DNA of 36,609 nucleotides. Origin: an uncultured beta proteobacterium (GTDB taxonomy: Bacteria; Pseudomonadota; Gammaproteobacteria; Burkholderiales; Burkholderiaceae_C). The stretch spans positions 1 through 36,609 of the forward strand of contig CAILZB010000108.1 in NCBI GenBank assembly GCA_903838565.1. Direction: 5' to 3'. The position numbers and the translations under genes are program-made. The notes beneath the pieces are model-generated. The model did no database searches, was not told where the DNA came from, and saw only the letters and a list, made by a program, of their open reading frames with translations. Of the stretch, positions 34,782 through 36,609 are shown in pieces. How positions within the stretch are numbered: position 1 is the stretch's first letter; each line of letters begins with the position of its first letter.

Positions 34782-36609
34782 TTTCCGGTCTCCTTCGCCA
34801 CGCGGTCAAGCCTTGCGAGCCCGTCGAGATGAACCGTTCGCGCGGATGCCTTGCGGATCTGTTCGCTCAAACCCGCGCGTCCGATCTGGCGCGGCTTTTC
34901 ATGCTGCAAAAACTCGATCCTGAAGATGCTGGTCGCTTCCCTGCCCTCGTTGTCCCTTGCGGTCACGCGAATTTCCAGTACCGAAGGAGCGCCTTCGGGC
35001 ACGGTTCCCTCGAACATCCCGGTGGTCGCGTCGAAGCGCAGCCAGGACGGCAGCGGCCCTCCGTCCGTGCGCTGGACCTGCACCACCACGGTGGCATCTT
35101 CGCGGGTGTGCACGAAGGCATCGGAAGGCAGGCGAAAGCGCAGGTTGGTTCCCACGTCGAAGGACTGGTCGGGCACACCCTGGTAGCGAAACAGTGCAGC
35201 CTCGGGCGCGGGGACGACAGGGATGCGTGTGGCGTTCGTCCCGGGCGCGGTCAGCAAATCGTCGATGTGGCGGCCCGCTTCGACCGGTGGCGCAGGCTCG
35301 ACGACGATCGCAGGTGGCGCAACGTCTGCCCTGGGCGCGGGTTCGGGCGAGACGACGGGCGGTGTGAACGCGGTCGGCGCGGTCGGCGGCGCGACCGCCT
35401 CGGGTGGCGGCAGCGGCACTGGCACCACCACCAGTTCATGCTGACTCGTGTCGGTACGCGTGTTGCCGGCACGATCCGTGACGCTCACCGCCACATCGTA
35501 GGCGCTGGGCGTCAAGGTCTGCGTCGTCAGCGTGAGATCCAGAGTCCAGCTGTTACCCCTGGTGGAAAGCGCTGCATCCAGTCCCAGCACGTAGGTTCTG
35601 CCATCAAGTGTGACGCTCAGTCCGCCGGCTGCATCGCCCGCATCGAAGGTTCCGGATATCAGGGGCTGCGCGAACGTGGTTTCCACGGCCGCCACCGTCG
35701 GCGCGTTCGGCGCGCTCGTGTCCAGCGTAACCATTTGACTTGATACGGCCGACGAAGCGTGCGCTTCGGTCTGGGTGACGCGGGCCTCGATGGTCCAGTT
35801 GACGCTGTGTGCCGCGTCATCGCTGGCGCTCCAGCCGGTCCCGCTGGTGATCGCCACGGTCCAGGTGGCGCCGCCGTCGAAAGACACCTCGATCATTTCA
35901 TTCGCGGCGAGCGCCGCTGAGAGTTCTCCGCTGACCGTACGACCCGCGGAGCCGTCACTCGTGATGAAGTCGGTGGCCGAAACCCCGGTGTCTTTCGTCA
36001 TCGAAAGGATGCTGACGATTTCAGTCGGCGCATTCACCACCATGAGTTCGTTCGACGTGAGATCCGACGACGAATTGCCCGCCGCGTCCGTGACGGTGGC
36101 CGTGACCTGGTACGTGCCGCCCGGGCTGAGCGGCACCAACGCACCGTGAGTCGGCATGGCCGAAGACAGGTCGAGACTCCACTTGCCAGCGCTGTCGGGC
36201 GTCACCGCATAGGTCGCTGCGCCGACCGTGATGGTGAGGGTTTCGGCGCCTGCCAGCGCCGCTGTGCCTGTCACCGTAGGCGCACTGGAGGTCGTTGTCT
36301 GGGTGTCGACGGTGGGCGCAGCCGGTCGTGCGGTGTCGACCGCATAGACCTTGCTGGCGCTGGCAGAACCGGTGTTGCCTGCAGCGTCGCTGGTGGCCAC
36401 GCTGGCAGCGATGGCGTGGTCGCTGTCGGCCGCCAAGTTTGCGCCAGAGACGGCGATGCTGAAGGCGCCAGTGTTGTCCACCGTGCCGGTGTAGTTCACG
36501 CCGTTGATCACCAGCGTGACGCTGTCGCCGCTGTTGAACTCACCACCGACGCTGCCCGTGATCGCCACGCTGCCTGCGGCTTCTGCGGCGTTGAGCGTGT
36601 TGTCTGCGG
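34763..36609 (-). CDS. C-terminal part of giant Ig-like/cadherin-like protein
   Basis: About 614 residues are visible; the frame is open at the window's right edge, so the N-terminus lies beyond. It contains bacterial Ig-like repeats of about 95-100 residues with DAAGN or DRAGN signatures (three clear units), each ending near a VDT/LDT-x-P hinge typical of giant surface adhesins. A Pro-rich linker (about 35270-35420) follows, then a cadherin-like/He_PIG-type domain (PSWLRFDATTGMFEGTVPEG) and a basic, charged tail. No RTX GGxGxD repeats or LPxTG-like anchor are seen in this part. It is followed by overlapping HlyD and M50-HlyD genes, suggesting it is their exported client. Confidence 0.8.
   Translation of the reverse strand, partial: ADNTLNAAEAAGSVAITGSVGGEFNSGDSVTLVINGVNYTGTVDNTGAFSIAVSGANLAADSDHAIAASVATSDAAGNTGSASASKVYAVDTARPAAPTVDTQTTTSSAPTVTGTAALAGAETLTITVGAATYAVTPDSAGKWSLDLSSAMPTHGALVPLSPGGTYQVTATVTDAAGNSSSDLTSNELMVVNAPTEIVSILSMTKDTGVSATDFITSDGSAGRTVSGELSAALAANEMIEVSFDGGATWTVAITSGTGWSASDDAAHSVNWTIEARVTQTEAHASSAVSSQMVTLDTSAPNAPTVAAVETTFAQPLISGTFDAGDAAGGLSVTLDGRTYVLGLDAALSTRGNSWTLDLTLTTQTLTPSAYDVAVSVTDRAGNTRTDTSQHELVVVPVPLPPPEAVAPPTAPTAFTPPVVSPEPAPRADVAPPAIVVEPAPPVEAGRHIDDLLTAPGTNATRIPVVPAPEAALFRYQGVPDQSFDVGTNLRFRLPSDAFVHTREDATVVVQVQRTDGGPLPSWLRFDATTGMFEGTVPEGAPSVLEIRVTARDNEGREATSIFRIEFLQHEKPRQIGRAGLSEQIRKASARTVHLDGLARLDRVAKETGKWAATI

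Overview
The window looks like chromosomal DNA of a high-GC betaproteobacterium, most likely Burkholderiales of the Comamonadaceae type. This is inferred from codon use, from the gene families present (CsbD and coiled-coil stress proteins, MASE3-PAS-GGDEF-EAL, paired dipeptide ABC importers, DUF1028) and from an intergenic palindromic repeat of a kind familiar in Comamonadaceae genomes. No rRNA, tRNA, CRISPR array or prophage was recognised.

Layout. Positions 1-5000 are a patchy, partly foreign region. It holds a MESH1-like HD hydrolase, a small unknown protein, three copies of a structured repeat (34-130, 1424-1519, 1602-1671), a lower-GC two-gene unit with a ClpP-fold SDH-type serine protease (1904-3131), an IS graveyard with an IS110 transposase fragment, and two stress-type genes (coiled coil and CsbD) flanked by two copies of a 78-bp repeat. 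Positions 5006-11340 carry a PuuA-type glutamine synthetase homologue, a broken GNAT gene, a small unknown gene, a 1227-residue membrane MASE3-PAS-PAS-PAS-GGDEF-EAL protein ending in a zinc-binding CZB domain, and a small membrane protein. Positions 11578-17085 carry an exported SMTK-type serine hydrolase, a heterodimeric MdlAB-like ABC exporter and a small exported protein.

Positions 17224-30610 hold two complete peptide/nickel-type ABC importers facing each other. System 1 (+ strand) runs SBP, two permeases, two ATPases. System 2 (- strand) runs DUF1028 protein, two ATPases, SBP, two permeases, gamma-glutamyltransferase. They converge with only 27 bp between stop codons. System 2, with a gamma-glutamyltransferase lacking a signal peptide, suggests uptake and cytoplasmic breakdown of gamma-glutamyl peptides such as glutathione (inference). 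A PduO-type cobalamin adenosyltransferase lies 16 bp upstream of DUF1028.

Positions 31294-36609 (- strand) form a tightly overlapping secretion-like cluster: the C-terminal part of a giant Ig-like/cadherin-like protein that runs off the right edge, a HlyD-type adaptor with an extra cytoplasmic N-terminal domain, and a site-2-protease (M50) fused to a HlyD-like domain. No ABC exporter subunit is seen in this cluster within the window.

The most interesting items are the three-copy structured repeat, the CZB-tailed c-di-GMP enzyme, the M50-HlyD/giant-protein cluster, and the SDH protease unit in the foreign segment.
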